A stretch of DNA of 64,000 bases from Ulvibacterium sp965228935 (GTDB lineage Bacteria; Bacteroidota; Bacteroidia; Flavobacteriales; Flavobacteriaceae). The position numbers and the translations under genes are program-made. This document shows positions 16,286 to 24,659 of the stretch, one piece after another. The notes under the pieces are model-generated. The model searched no databases, had not been told where the DNA came from, and saw only the letters and a list, made by a program, of their open reading frames with translations. The DNA is taken from the NCBI RefSeq assembly GCF_965228935.1, contig NZ_OZ245846.1, forward strand, positions 3,224,001 through 3,288,000, written 5' to 3'. Position 1 is the first letter of the stretch, and each line of letters begins with the position of its first letter.

Positions 16286-17367
16286 GGTCCGGGTTTATAA
16301 ATTTTGGTATTCTCATCGATACCTGATAGAATTTCTACCTTTTTCAAATTTCGAATACCAGGGATTACCTCTTGTGGGCCATCATCCGTCATAACCGTAT
16401 TATCATCCATAAGATATTCCAGGGGAATGGTTAGAACGTTATCCTTTTGGGCCACAATGATATTGGCCTCCCCTGCAAGCCCAGGGTACAGTACCTCCGG
16501 CATCTGGTCAAAAATTGCCTCTACCTTGAAGGTTTGGGTCCGTTCGTCCTTTTTAGGATAAATCTTGTCTATTTTACCCTCAAAGACCGTATAGGAGTAG
16601 GCATCCAACGTAATCAACACGTTTTGCCCCTTTTTTAAGGCTACGATATCTACCTCGTCCACCAAAAGTTCCACAATGAAAACAGCGGAATTGCCCATAC
16701 TGGCCAAGGGCTGTTGGACCGTAATAATTTCCCCCTCGTTTTTATGAATGGCATAGACCTTTCCATTGATCTTACTCGTTATGGTAAAATCTCCGGTATT
16801 GACGATAGCGGTCTGGTAGTTGTTTTTGGCCTGCTGCATCCGTGTCTGCAAATCGTTTTTTGTACGTGCATAGCTGTTTTGTAGTACTTGAAGATTGTTG
16901 AGGGAACTTTCAAACTGAAGTTTTCGGTTATCATACTCCGTATTGGAGCCTATCCCTTGCTCCCATAGACGTTTTTGGCGCATGAAATTAATAGAGTCAT
17001 TATGAAATCTTAAGGTTGCCGTATGAAGTTCTTTTTCGAGCCCATCAAGTACTGCCGCATTCCCGTCGAGCTCTTCTTGTGCCAATTGCAGGTTCAACCT
17101 TGCGTTTTCCCGGTTGAGTTCCGGCATCTTGTTGAAAATTTGGAACAGGGGTTGTCCTTTGGAAACGGTATCTCCTTCTTCTACCAACTGTTTGTCCAAA
17201 ATACCGGTTACGGAGGAGTACACTTCATAGAGACTGTCCGGTTGCACCAGCGCGGAGGCATAGACCGATTCTACCAAGGTAGTTTTTTCTGGGGTAATCC
17301 CTTCGTTATTGGAGTTACAAGAAACAATGAGAAGCGCTATGACGGAAATTGGAATTCGTTTTCTCAT
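16282..17367 (-). CDS. Periplasmic adaptor (HlyD/MacA-type membrane fusion lipoprotein)
   Basis: 361 residues. The signal ends in a lipobox (LLIVSC), then come a beta-barrel/lipoyl segment (VTGILDKQLVEEGDTVSKGQ), a long coiled-coil hairpin (about 85-180), the second lipoyl half and a C-terminal beta domain. Together with the two downstream genes it would form a MacAB-like export complex; the outer-membrane channel is not encoded here. A minus-strand box TAATTTTA (17385-17392) could be its promoter. Confidence 0.88.
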   Translation of the reverse strand: MRKRIPISVIALLIVSCNSNNEGITPEKTTLVESVYASALVQPDSLYEVYSSVTGILDKQLVEEGDTVSKGQPLFQIFNKMPELNRENARLNLQLAQEELDGNAAVLDGLEKELHTATLRFHNDSINFMRQKRLWEQGIGSNTEYDNRKLQFESSLNNLQVLQNSYARTKNDLQTRMQQAKNNYQTAIVNTGDFTITSKINGKVYAIHKNEGEIITVQQPLASMGNSAVFIVELLVDEVDIVALKKGQNVLITLDAYSYTVFEGKIDKIYPKKDERTQTFKVEAIFDQMPEVLYPGLAGEANIIVAQKDNVLTIPLEYLMDDNTVMTDDGPQEVIPGIRNLKKVEILSGIDENTKIYKPGP

Positions 17368-17454
17368 GGTATATCTAAAGGTCTTAAAATTACGAAACTT
17401 GCCAGTGTGTTTGTCCGAACCTGGGATTTTACGGTGATAAAAATTGAATAAACA

Positions 17455-17497
17455 TGATATTTATCATCTTTTACATCTTTAGGGAAGCATAGATTAG
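17455..17497 (+). promoter_or_regulatory. Regulon operator 8 and promoter for doxX-like gene
   Basis: The operator TGATATTTATCA (17455-17466) is followed after 23 bases by TAGATTAG (17490-17497; 7 of 8). The ATG at 17506 would have a very short leader, so the second ATG at 17515 is an alternative start. A degenerate copy, TGATAAAAATTG (17435-17446), lies 55.5 bases from the possible promoter of the divergent exporter operon. Confidence 0.75.
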
Positions 17498-17505
17498 CCC
17501 ATAAA

Positions 17506-17958
17506 ATGAATTCTATGAAGGAATTGGTAATGACCTTCAAGGACAGGATATCCAAAAACAGCATGCTGTTGGCCTGTATAGGCATTCTTTATTTATGGTT
17601 TGGGATGTTAAAATTCTTTCCTGGAGTGAGTCCGGCAGAGACCATAGCTATGGATACCATCCATGAGCTGACCTTGGGCCTTATGCGTCCTGATGTATCC
17701 TTGATCCTTTTGGCCATATGGGAAACGGGCCTAGGTCTTCTTTTGATTTTTGGTCTATTGAATCGGTTTGCCATATTACTGGCTTTGGTCCATATGATAC
17801 TTACTTTTACTCCTTTTCTTTTTTTTCCGGAGCTTACGTTTACCCAAGCCCCTTTTGGTCTCACACTTTTGGGTCAATACATCATGAAAAACATAGTCTT
17901 TTTAGGTCTATTGGTCTTTTTGTTGGATAAGGAGCGGAAAAAGAAGAGATCGTCATAA
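17506..17958 (+). CDS. DoxX-like four-helix membrane protein
   Basis: 150 residues with four hydrophobic segments (about 20-38, 62-86, 90-108 and 118-138) and a short basic C-terminus (KERKKKRSS). It has the size and layout of the DoxX/SURF4 family, with the FGMLKFFPG motif in the first helix and MRPDVSLILLAIWETGLGLLL in the second. Family members have been linked to redox or oxidative stress functions, but the activity here is unknown. Controlled by operator 8. Confidence 0.7.
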   Translation: MNSMKELVMTFKDRISKNSMLLACIGILYLWFGMLKFFPGVSPAETIAMDTIHELTLGLMRPDVSLILLAIWETGLGLLLIFGLLNRFAILLALVHMILTFTPFLFFPELTFTQAPFGLTLLGQYIMKNIVFLGLLVFLLDKERKKKRSS

Positions 17959-17980
17959 TCTAAAGACTATACAATGCTTC

Positions 17981-18382
17981 CTATTGTTTTAAACTTTCCA
18001 TTAGTTCCTTGGTAATATCCTGAATTTCCTTTTTTGTAGCGGTGAAGACCAAAGTAAAATCTTGAAAGCTTTTTTGTAACCTTAAATGTATTTGTTGGGT
18101 CATACCCTGTTCATAATCCTCCTTGTCCATGGCCAGTGCCAATTGATACCGGTGCTCCCTTGTGTTGGCTAAAAGTTTGGAACAGTTATATTTCAAATCC
18201 TGAAAACGCATGACCTCTTCCCGAATTTCATCCAAGTTCTGATATTGTACCATATCCTCAAAAAACCGATCTAAAAGCTTTTGCAGAAACTGTAGCTCGT
18301 CCTTGTAAAATGATAGATAGGAAACCCAGTCATCGGTTTCCCAATATAATTTTTGCCAATCCATCTTGTTGCTTTTACCCAT
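17981..18382 (-). CDS. Unnamed helical stress-island protein, copy B
   Basis: 133 residues, all-helical by appearance. It opens with MGKSNKMDWQKLYWETDDW and continues with SFYKDELQFLQKLLDRFF, which aligns well with copy A (DWQELYVLTEHW, then FYRDDLKFLHKLLQRYF). Like copy A it has its own regulon operator (18405-18447). Two similarly controlled paralogs on either side of the cyclase and exporter genes suggest a shared structural role, which I cannot name. Confidence 0.75.
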   Translation of the reverse strand: MGKSNKMDWQKLYWETDDWVSYLSFYKDELQFLQKLLDRFFEDMVQYQNLDEIREEVMRFQDLKYNCSKLLANTREHRYQLALAMDKEDYEQGMTQQIHLRLQKSFQDFTLVFTATKKEIQDITKELMESLKQ

Positions 18383-18404
18383 TTAAACTTGTTGAAACGA
18401 TGGA

Positions 18405-18447
18405 CTAAATTAGATAGGAATTCAAGTATCAAAAATGATTTTCGTCA
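18405..18447 (-). promoter_or_regulatory. Regulon operator 9 and promoter for helical protein B
   Basis: The operator TGATTTTCGTCA (18436-18447) is followed on the minus strand, after 23 bases, by TAATTTAG (18405-18412; 7 of 8). The start of transcription is expected near 18400, about 18 bases before the ATG. Confidence 0.75.
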
Positions 18448-18608
18448 TACCATTTCAATATTGTTTTGTTGAACTTTTGCATTTCGGAAAAATGGGGGTA
18501 AACATGAATCCCGAACATACGGTATCGGTGATTAAAACACCTTTTGTGATAGGTGTTAAAGTGGTACGATTTAAAAGACTTTATATCGCTGGACAATTGG
18601 TAAACATT

Positions 18609-18616
18609 TAACTTTG
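18609..18616 (+). promoter_or_regulatory. -7 promoter box of the histidine kinase gene
   Basis: A perfect TAACTTTG lies only 4 bases before the ATG at 18621, so the transcript would be leaderless or nearly so. No regulon operator stands 23 bases upstream, so the kinase is probably not controlled like its neighbours. Confidence 0.45.
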
Positions 18617-18620
18617 TTAT

Positions 18621-19847
18621 ATGCGGGTCTTCGATAAAAACAGCAACATCTTTAGATTGCTTTCGGAATCTATCTTGCAAGGTATTCTTGTGGTGAACGA
18701 ACAGCAGGAAATTGTCGCTTCCAACCAGCGTTCCGACGAACTTTTTGGATATGATAAGGACGAGCTTTTGGGCCAAAAATTGTCCATTCTCATTCCAAAT
18801 ACCCAAAGGGAAAAACACAAGAAATTGGCGGAGGGGGTTTATTGGGAAGATATCGGTATACGCAAAATGAAGGGAAGGAATTTATCTGGACTTCATAAAA
18901 ATGGAGATCAAATTCCGCTACAGGTAGGATTAAGTCCTTTTTCGTTATATGGAAACAAATATGTACTTACCTTGATCGAGGATCTTTCTGAAATTAAGGA
19001 AAAGGATAACCAAATTTACGAGCTCAATACGCAGCTGGAAAAAAAAATAAGATTGCGTACGCAGGAGCTCCGGGATACCGTAGCCAAGCTTAAAAGGGAA
19101 GTAAAGCGAAGAAAGGAGGCCGAAGACAAAATAAAGGATGCCCTACAACGCGAAAGGGAATTGAACGACCTTAAGACCAAATTCCTTTCCTTGGTATCCC
19201 ATGAATTCAAGACTCCCCTAAGTGGTATTCTTACTGCGGCAACCTTGGTAGGGAAGTACAATACGGAAGAGCAGCAGGAAAAAAGGGAAAAACACTTAAA
19301 GACCATAATTGCCGAAGTGCGTAGGCTTAATACCATTTTGACGGATTTCCTCTCCATTGAACGTTTGGAGCAAGGAAAGGAGGTATACCGATTATCGGAT
19401 TTTTCTTTGAGCAAGGTAGTGAATGAGGTCATTTATGATGCCAATATGATTCTTAAGGATGGTCAAAAAATAAACTATCCACAAAATATAGATGATATCA
19501 TCATTAGCCAGGATGAAAGGATCGTGGCACTTGCCCTTACCAATCTTTTGCACAATGCCATAAAGTATTCCCCCGAGGATACGGAAATAGATTTCCTTGT
19601 AAATATTTCCGAAAATAAAATTACCTTCCATATCAAGGATCAAGGAATCGGTATTCCCGAAGCCGATCAAAAGCACATTTTTGATAGATATTTTAGGGCG
19701 GAGAACGTGTTATTGACCCAGGGTACGGGCATTGGCCTTAATATTATTAAGGCCCATGTGGAAAATCTTGGAGGCAACATTTATTTTAAAAGTAAGGAGA
19801 ATACCGGAAGTGTCTTTACCGTAGAGCTTCCTTTGGCAAAAGCCTAG
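18621..19847 (+). CDS. PAS-domain sensor histidine kinase
   Basis: 408 residues without membrane helices. A PAS domain covers about 10-122 (ILQGILVVNEQQEIVASNQ), followed by a coiled coil (130-180), HisKA with phospho-acceptor His194 (SHEFKTPL), an N-box (NLLHNAIKYS) and G boxes (DQGIGIP, GTGIGL). It is cytoplasmic, so the cue should be internal. No haem- or flavin-specific residues were recognised. It lies directly upstream of a response-regulator/Crp fusion, its likely partner. Confidence 0.93.
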   Translation: MRVFDKNSNIFRLLSESILQGILVVNEQQEIVASNQRSDELFGYDKDELLGQKLSILIPNTQREKHKKLAEGVYWEDIGIRKMKGRNLSGLHKNGDQIPLQVGLSPFSLYGNKYVLTLIEDLSEIKEKDNQIYELNTQLEKKIRLRTQELRDTVAKLKREVKRRKEAEDKIKDALQRERELNDLKTKFLSLVSHEFKTPLSGILTAATLVGKYNTEEQQEKREKHLKTIIAEVRRLNTILTDFLSIERLEQGKEVYRLSDFSLSKVVNEVIYDANMILKDGQKINYPQNIDDIIISQDERIVALALTNLLHNAIKYSPEDTEIDFLVNISENKITFHIKDQGIGIPEADQKHIFDRYFRAENVLLTQGTGIGLNIIKAHVENLGGNIYFKSKENTGSVFTVELPLAKA

Positions 19848-19907
19848 GATTGCTTAATTTGTAGCTTTAATGGATTTTGTGAAGTGAAAATCCCAAAACC
19901 AATTGTT

Positions 19908-20963
19908 ATGCCAAAAAAAGTACTCCTTATAGAGGATGATACCGTTCTGAGGGAGAATACGGCCGAACTTTTAGAACTATCCGATTATGAGGTAATTACC
20001 GCAGCAAATGGGAAAAAAGGAGTGGCCCTGGCAAAAAAGCATCTTCCGGACGTTATCATCTGTGATATCATGATGCCCGAATTGGATGGCTATGGAGTCC
20101 TGGAGACCTTATTTGAAAACGATACCACGAAGTCCATTCCCTTCATTTTCCTTTCTGCCAAGACCGAGAGAAGGGATATACGACAAGGAATGGAATTGGG
20201 TGCCGACGACTATTTGACCAAACCTTATGAGGAGTCCGAATTGATAGGGGCGATCGAAAGTAGATTGGCAAAAGTTGCAATCCTTCGTGAATCCGGTAAA
20301 AAGGATGAGGATGACGGTCATTTGTTCGAGGGAGGGATTAGAAACCTGAATGGGCTTAAAAACTATATTTATGATGAAGGCGAAGAGTTTTTTCATTCCC
20401 ATGGAGAGCTGATCTACAGTGAAGGGAATCACTCCAACTGGGTATATTTGGTGATTTCGGGCATTGTGAAGACCCATAAGTTGGATGAGCATGGAAAGGA
20501 ACTTATTACCGGAATCTACAAGCCGGACGACTTTTTCGGATTTACCTGCTTTACGGACAATATCCCCTATCATGAATATGCCACGGCCATGGAAGACACC
20601 AAAATGGCCGGTATTTCAAAACAGCGGTTAAAACAAATCTTGGAAGAAAACCATAAACTGGTCCTGGAGTTGGTTAGATTGCTGGCCGAAAATCTTTCCG
20701 ATATTAAGGAACAATTGCTACAAATGGCCTACGGATCGGTCCGTAAGAAGACGGCCCACACTATTTTAAGGTTTGACGAAAAACTTCAAAAGGACGGTCA
20801 GGGCAATATCCATATTTTACGAAGCGACCTTGCGGGAGTGGCCGGTATGGCTACAGAAACCTTAATCCGTACACTTTCCGATTTTAAAAAGGAAGGCCTG
20901 ATAACCATAGAGGATAGAAATATTAGAATACTGGATAAGGAAAGACTTTGCAACATCTCTTGA
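19908..20963 (+). CDS. Response regulator fused to a Crp/Fnr transcription factor
   Basis: 351 residues from ATG 19908 (an upstream GTG at 19884 is less likely). Receiver domain 1-122 with phospho-Asp53, the acidic pocket (EDD) and Lys105; a cNMP-binding-like barrel at about 145-240; a dimer helix; a Crp helix-turn-helix at about 300-345. The barrel lacks the Gly-Glu and Arg that bind the cAMP phosphate in E. coli Crp (here FFGFTCFTDNIPYHEYATA), so cAMP is unlikely as ligand. The recognition helix ATETLIRTL keeps Glu317 and Arg321, equivalent to Crp E181/R185 and FNR E209/R213, which read TGA half-sites. It probably controls the 13 operators of this island. Confidence 0.9.
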   Translation: MPKKVLLIEDDTVLRENTAELLELSDYEVITAANGKKGVALAKKHLPDVIICDIMMPELDGYGVLETLFENDTTKSIPFIFLSAKTERRDIRQGMELGADDYLTKPYEESELIGAIESRLAKVAILRESGKKDEDDGHLFEGGIRNLNGLKNYIYDEGEEFFHSHGELIYSEGNHSNWVYLVISGIVKTHKLDEHGKELITGIYKPDDFFGFTCFTDNIPYHEYATAMEDTKMAGISKQRLKQILEENHKLVLELVRLLAENLSDIKEQLLQMAYGSVRKKTAHTILRFDEKLQKDGQGNIHILRSDLAGVAGMATETLIRTLSDFKKEGLITIEDRNIRILDKERLCNIS

Positions 20964-20986
20964 TCTAACCGCTTTAACGGATTTCA

Positions 20987-21029
20987 TGATCTAAATCATT
21001 TTTTGGTCGGTCTGGCTAAACTAGCTTTG
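20987..21029 (+). promoter_or_regulatory. Regulon operator 10 and promoter for usp
   Basis: The operator TGATCTAAATCA (20987-20998) is followed after 23 bases by a perfect -7 box TAGCTTTG (21022-21029). The start is expected near 21034, with a leader of about 20 bases to ATG 21055. This is one of the cleanest copies. Confidence 0.85.
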
Positions 21030-21054
21030 CTGGAAACTACAAAACGGACCAATC

Positions 21055-21894
21055 ATGTTACAGGTTTTATTGCCCACTGATTTTTCCGAGAATTCTTGGA
21101 ATGCCATTGTATACGGCCTTGAATTACTGAAAAAATCCAAATGTACTTTTTACCTTTTGCATATTAATCCCGTGCCGCCCTATTCCGGGGCCAGCAGCTC
21201 TGTTCGTGTATCCCCGAAGCTTCTTGAGGAGACCATACTAAAAGATAGTCGAAAGAATCTACAATTGCTATTGGACCGTATTGAGAATCGTTTTGTAAAT
21301 CAAGGACACACTTTTGTTACGATTGCGTTGTACGATTTTTTTGTGGATAGTATTAAGAGACAAGTAGAACAGAAAAAGATAGACTTGATAATCATGGGAA
21401 CCAAAGGCGCCTCTGGTTTAAAAAAGGTGACCGTTGGAAGCAATACAGGGGATGTTATCACCAAGGTAAAATGCCCCTTGCTCGCCGTTCCCGAGAATGC
21501 GACTTATAGGATCCCAAAGGAAATAGTCTTTCCAACGGACTATCATCTAGGTTATGATCTAAAGGTATTGGACACTTTGATCGAGATGGTGAATACCCAT
21601 GGATCGATATTACGAATACTACATATTTCCAAGAAGGGAGAGCAATTGAATGGGGAACAAGTTAAAAACAAAGAGTTCCTGGACGATTACCTTAAGGATG
21701 TGGAACATACTTTCCATTCGCTTACAGGCACAAAGTTGGAAACTGCAGTACAATGTTTTTCCGAGAGCAGGGACACGGATGTTGTTGCCATGGTGGCCAA
21801 AAACTTGAACTTTTTTCAGCGAATCCTTTTTAAACCAAGAATAGAGGAAATTAGTTATCATACGGAAATTCCTTTTTTGGTGTTGCATGAGTAA
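21055..21894 (+). CDS. Tandem universal stress protein
   Basis: 279 residues with two UspA-like halves. The first half has the LPTDFSENSWNAI start and an ATP-binding loop (GTKGASG...GSNTGDV). The second half begins near PKEIVFPTDY and has no Gly-rich loop, so it is probably a non-binding partner domain. It is the first of five related genes in a row. The protein is cytoplasmic, and its target is unknown. Confidence 0.9.
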   Translation: MLQVLLPTDFSENSWNAIVYGLELLKKSKCTFYLLHINPVPPYSGASSSVRVSPKLLEETILKDSRKNLQLLLDRIENRFVNQGHTFVTIALYDFFVDSIKRQVEQKKIDLIIMGTKGASGLKKVTVGSNTGDVITKVKCPLLAVPENATYRIPKEIVFPTDYHLGYDLKVLDTLIEMVNTHGSILRILHISKKGEQLNGEQVKNKEFLDDYLKDVEHTFHSLTGTKLETAVQCFSESRDTDVVAMVAKNLNFFQRILFKPRIEEISYHTEIPFLVLHE

Positions 21895-21916
21895 TAGCCC
21901 TTAGGTTTGGCCAAAC

Positions 21917-21959
21917 TGACTAAAATCATGGTTTTTGGGTGTTGGCGAATTTAATTTTG
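21917..21959 (+). promoter_or_regulatory. Regulon operator 11 and promoter for usp
   Basis: The operator TGACTAAAATCA (21917-21928) is followed after 23 bases by a perfect -7 box TAATTTTG (21952-21959). The ATG at 21976 lies about 12 bases after the predicted start of transcription. Confidence 0.85.
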
Positions 21960-21975
21960 TTAACAAACGGTTATC

Positions 21976-22821
21976 ATGAGAAAGATTTTGGTTCCTACGG
22001 ATTTTTCGGAGAATGCATTCAATGCGCTTAAATATGCCTGCAGTGTTTTTAAATATGAAAAAAGTGAAATTTTCATTGTGCATGCCTACGCGGATGAAGT
22101 TTATGAAAAGGAAACATCCGTAAAGCGCAGTTTTTTGGAGAAGCTGAAAGAAACGACCCTTAAAAATTCCGAAAAGCACTTAAAAAGCATCCTGTTAAAG
22201 ATAAAGACCCATTTTCCCAATCCTAAACATACTTATAAAACCGTTTCGGCTTTTGGTTCGTTGACGGATGAAGTCAATGATCTTGTAAATCGTGAAAACA
22301 TGGATATCGTGGTCATGGGGACACGTGGGGAAACCAATGATCGCAAAATCATTTTTGGCACAAACACCCTACAGGTACTCAAATATGTCAATTGCCCTGT
22401 TCTGGCAGTTCCGGAAGGTTATGAGTATCAGGCACCCAAGGATGTGCTCTTCCCTACGGATTATATGGTCCCTTACAAAAGGAGGGAACTTAAATTGTTA
22501 TGTGAAATCACGGGCTCCTTCAGGTCTACTATACATCTGCTATATATCAATCCGGTTAAAAAGCTTTCGCTACGTCAAGAGGACAACCAACAATTTCTTA
22601 AAGGGTGTCTCTCCAAGGCCGAATTGACGTTTGAGACCGTTTCAGAAAAGGATAAGACCATGGCCATTACCAAATACATTGTACATAAGGATATTGATAT
22701 GCTGGTATTGGTGAATTCCAGACATTCTTATCTGGAAGATATGCTATACCAATCCACTATAGATAGAATAGGGTTACATATAAAGATTCCGTTTATGGTA
22801 ATGCAAAACCTTTTTAGGTAA
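21976..22821 (+). CDS. Tandem universal stress protein
   Basis: 281 residues with the start MRKILVPTDFSENAFNALKY and an N-terminal loop GTRGETNDRKIIFGTNT that departs from the usual GxxGxxG spacing (ETN in place of ATG), so nucleotide binding is less certain here than in its neighbours. The C-terminal half opens PKDVLFPTDYMVP and is loopless. It has its own regulon promoter, and the next two usp genes lack one and probably depend on it. Confidence 0.88.
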   Translation: MRKILVPTDFSENAFNALKYACSVFKYEKSEIFIVHAYADEVYEKETSVKRSFLEKLKETTLKNSEKHLKSILLKIKTHFPNPKHTYKTVSAFGSLTDEVNDLVNRENMDIVVMGTRGETNDRKIIFGTNTLQVLKYVNCPVLAVPEGYEYQAPKDVLFPTDYMVPYKRRELKLLCEITGSFRSTIHLLYINPVKKLSLRQEDNQQFLKGCLSKAELTFETVSEKDKTMAITKYIVHKDIDMLVLVNSRHSYLEDMLYQSTIDRIGLHIKIPFMVMQNLFR

Positions 22822-22906
22822 TTCTGAACATCATAAAAGGATATGGGCATGTTTGTAAAAAGAAGTGAAAGGGAATCCTAGAATTTGAACATTTAAAGAA
22901 TACATT

Positions 22907-23761
22907 ATGAAACGAATTATATTGCCAACGGATTTTTCGGACAATGCCTATAATGCCATACAATATGCCCTTAAACTATTTAAGGAAAAGGAATGTACTT
23001 TTTATCTATTGCACACTTATACTCCGGCAATTTATCACTCGGAATATATGTTGCATAGTCCGGGGCAAATCGGTCTAGGTGATTTGTATCAGACCGATAC
23101 CATGGTTCAGTTGGAGGAATTAAGGGATCGTATCCATAGGGAATTTAAAAACCCGAAGCATACCTTTTTTCTACATTCCGCCTTCAACACCCTGGTGGAT
23201 GAAATTTCGGATACCATTGAAAATGAAAAAGCCGATTTGGTCATAATGGGCACACAAGGAGCAACGGGAGCCAAGGAAATCTTGATAGGTACCAATTCGG
23301 TACATGTAATCAAAAAAGCAACATGTCCGGTAATCCTTGTACCTTCAAGCTTTGAATATGAGAAGCCAAAGGAGATTTTGTTCCCGACCGATTACGAAGT
23401 GGACTATCAGCAAGAACATTTACAAGAGCTGGTAGATATCGCCCGCGAGCATATGAGTAGAATAGAAGTGCTACATGTATCACAAGGTTTGGATTTGAAC
23501 GAGGAACAACTGACCCATAAAAAAAAGCTGAATGCTATTTTGACCGATGTCGCACATTTATTCCACGACCTGCCACAGCAACAGATAATAACGGCTATCA
23601 ATAATTTTCAACTTAAAATGAGGAAGAATCTTTTGGTAATGATCCAGAACAAGCACACTTTTTTGGAACGTTTGTTTATTGAGCCCATCATCAAAAAAAT
23701 CGGTTTTCATGTTACCATTCCGTTCATGGTAATACCACCCTACAAAAAAAATGAAAAATGA
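22907..23761 (+). CDS. Tandem universal stress protein
   Basis: 284 residues. The first half opens RIILPTDFSDNAYNAIQY and has the loop GTQGATGAKEILIGTNS, close to a standard ATP-binding Usp. The second half (from PKEILFPTDYEVDY) is loopless. No regulon operator was found in the 85-base gap before it, so read-through from the gene at 21976 is likely. Its stop codon overlaps the next start (ATGA at 23758). Confidence 0.9.
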   Translation: MKRIILPTDFSDNAYNAIQYALKLFKEKECTFYLLHTYTPAIYHSEYMLHSPGQIGLGDLYQTDTMVQLEELRDRIHREFKNPKHTFFLHSAFNTLVDEISDTIENEKADLVIMGTQGATGAKEILIGTNSVHVIKKATCPVILVPSSFEYEKPKEILFPTDYEVDYQQEHLQELVDIAREHMSRIEVLHVSQGLDLNEEQLTHKKKLNAILTDVAHLFHDLPQQQIITAINNFQLKMRKNLLVMIQNKHTFLERLFIEPIIKKIGFHVTIPFMVIPPYKKNEK

Positions 23762-24597
23762 AAAACATCCTGGTTCTTACCGATTTTTCGGATAATGCAT
23801 ACCATGCATTGTTTTATGTTTCCAAGCTTTTTGATCAAAACGAATGTAATTTTTTTCTATTGAATGCCTATGGGGAAGGACCATCGCGGTCAGATAAACT
23901 TTTAAGTGGGGGAGAGGAAACGGTGACCTTGGCGAAAAAGAGGTCCAAGGAAGGTTTGGAGAAAGTATTTCACAGAATAAACTTGGATAACCCTAATCCC
24001 AGGCATCAGTATCAAAGGCTTTCCAAAAATAGGGATCTCATGGCCGCCGTAAAGAAAGCCATAAAAGAGTTTAAAATAGATTTAGTGGTCTTGGGAAACA
24101 AAGGAACTACCGGTCTAATTTCCGTTTTTTGGGGGAGCAATACTATCAAGGTCATGACTACCGTAAAGGAATGCCCTATTTTGGCTGTTCCGACCGAGAA
24201 GGAATTTACAACCCCTTCCGAGATAGCTTTTGCCACGAATTATAAAAGGACTTTTGATGCCAAGGTGATGGCTCCCGTACGTTTTATGACCTCCCTTTGC
24301 AACGCTGCCGTAAGAGTAGTTCATATAAACGAAGAGAAACGCCTAAATAAGTTTCAGGAATCGAATTTGAATACCCTGATTACCTATTTAAAACCTTTGG
24401 AGCATACCGTACATTGGATGCCGAACTTCACTAGTAAGACAAAGGCCATACAGGTGTTTTTGGATGAATTGAACATTGGAATGTTGGCAATGGTCAATTA
24501 CGAACATAGCTTTCTGGAATTTCTATTACGGGAGCCGGTCATTCAAAAAATGACGTTCCATATCACGATTCCATTTTTGGTAATCCCTGGGGACTGA
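23758..24597 (+). CDS. Tandem universal stress protein
   Basis: 279 residues, translationally coupled to the upstream usp by an ATGA overlap. The first half has the loop GNKGTTGLISVFWGSNT, with a Trp inserted before the last Gly. The second half starts PSEIAFATNYKRTF, where the usual PTDY has become ATNY, indicating decay of the second site. Its TGA stop forms the first three bases of operator 12. Confidence 0.88.
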   Translation: MKNILVLTDFSDNAYHALFYVSKLFDQNECNFFLLNAYGEGPSRSDKLLSGGEETVTLAKKRSKEGLEKVFHRINLDNPNPRHQYQRLSKNRDLMAAVKKAIKEFKIDLVVLGNKGTTGLISVFWGSNTIKVMTTVKECPILAVPTEKEFTTPSEIAFATNYKRTFDAKVMAPVRFMTSLCNAAVRVVHINEEKRLNKFQESNLNTLITYLKPLEHTVHWMPNFTSKTKAIQVFLDELNIGMLAMVNYEHSFLEFLLREPVIQKMTFHITIPFLVIPGD

Positions 24598-24637
24598 TTC
24601 TAATCATAGGAGGTTCCTTGTCCCGGCTTTAATTTTA
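24595..24637 (+). promoter_or_regulatory. Regulon operator 12 and promoter for usp
   Basis: The operator TGATTCTAATCA (24595-24606) overlaps the upstream stop codon. It is followed after 23 bases by TAATTTTA (24630-24637; 7 of 8). The ATG of the next usp is at 24660. Confidence 0.78.
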
Positions 24638-24659
24638 TGGAAACAATAAAAATAATGCT

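Noticed and set aside
19908..20963. Classical cAMP receptor (Crp) identity
   Set aside because: The Gly-Glu and Arg contacts to the cyclic phosphate are missing and a receiver domain is fused at the N-terminus.
22822..22906. A regulon operator before the usp gene at 22907
   Set aside because: No palindrome is present, and the nearest box has a three-base spacer (TAGAATTTG); read-through is more likely.
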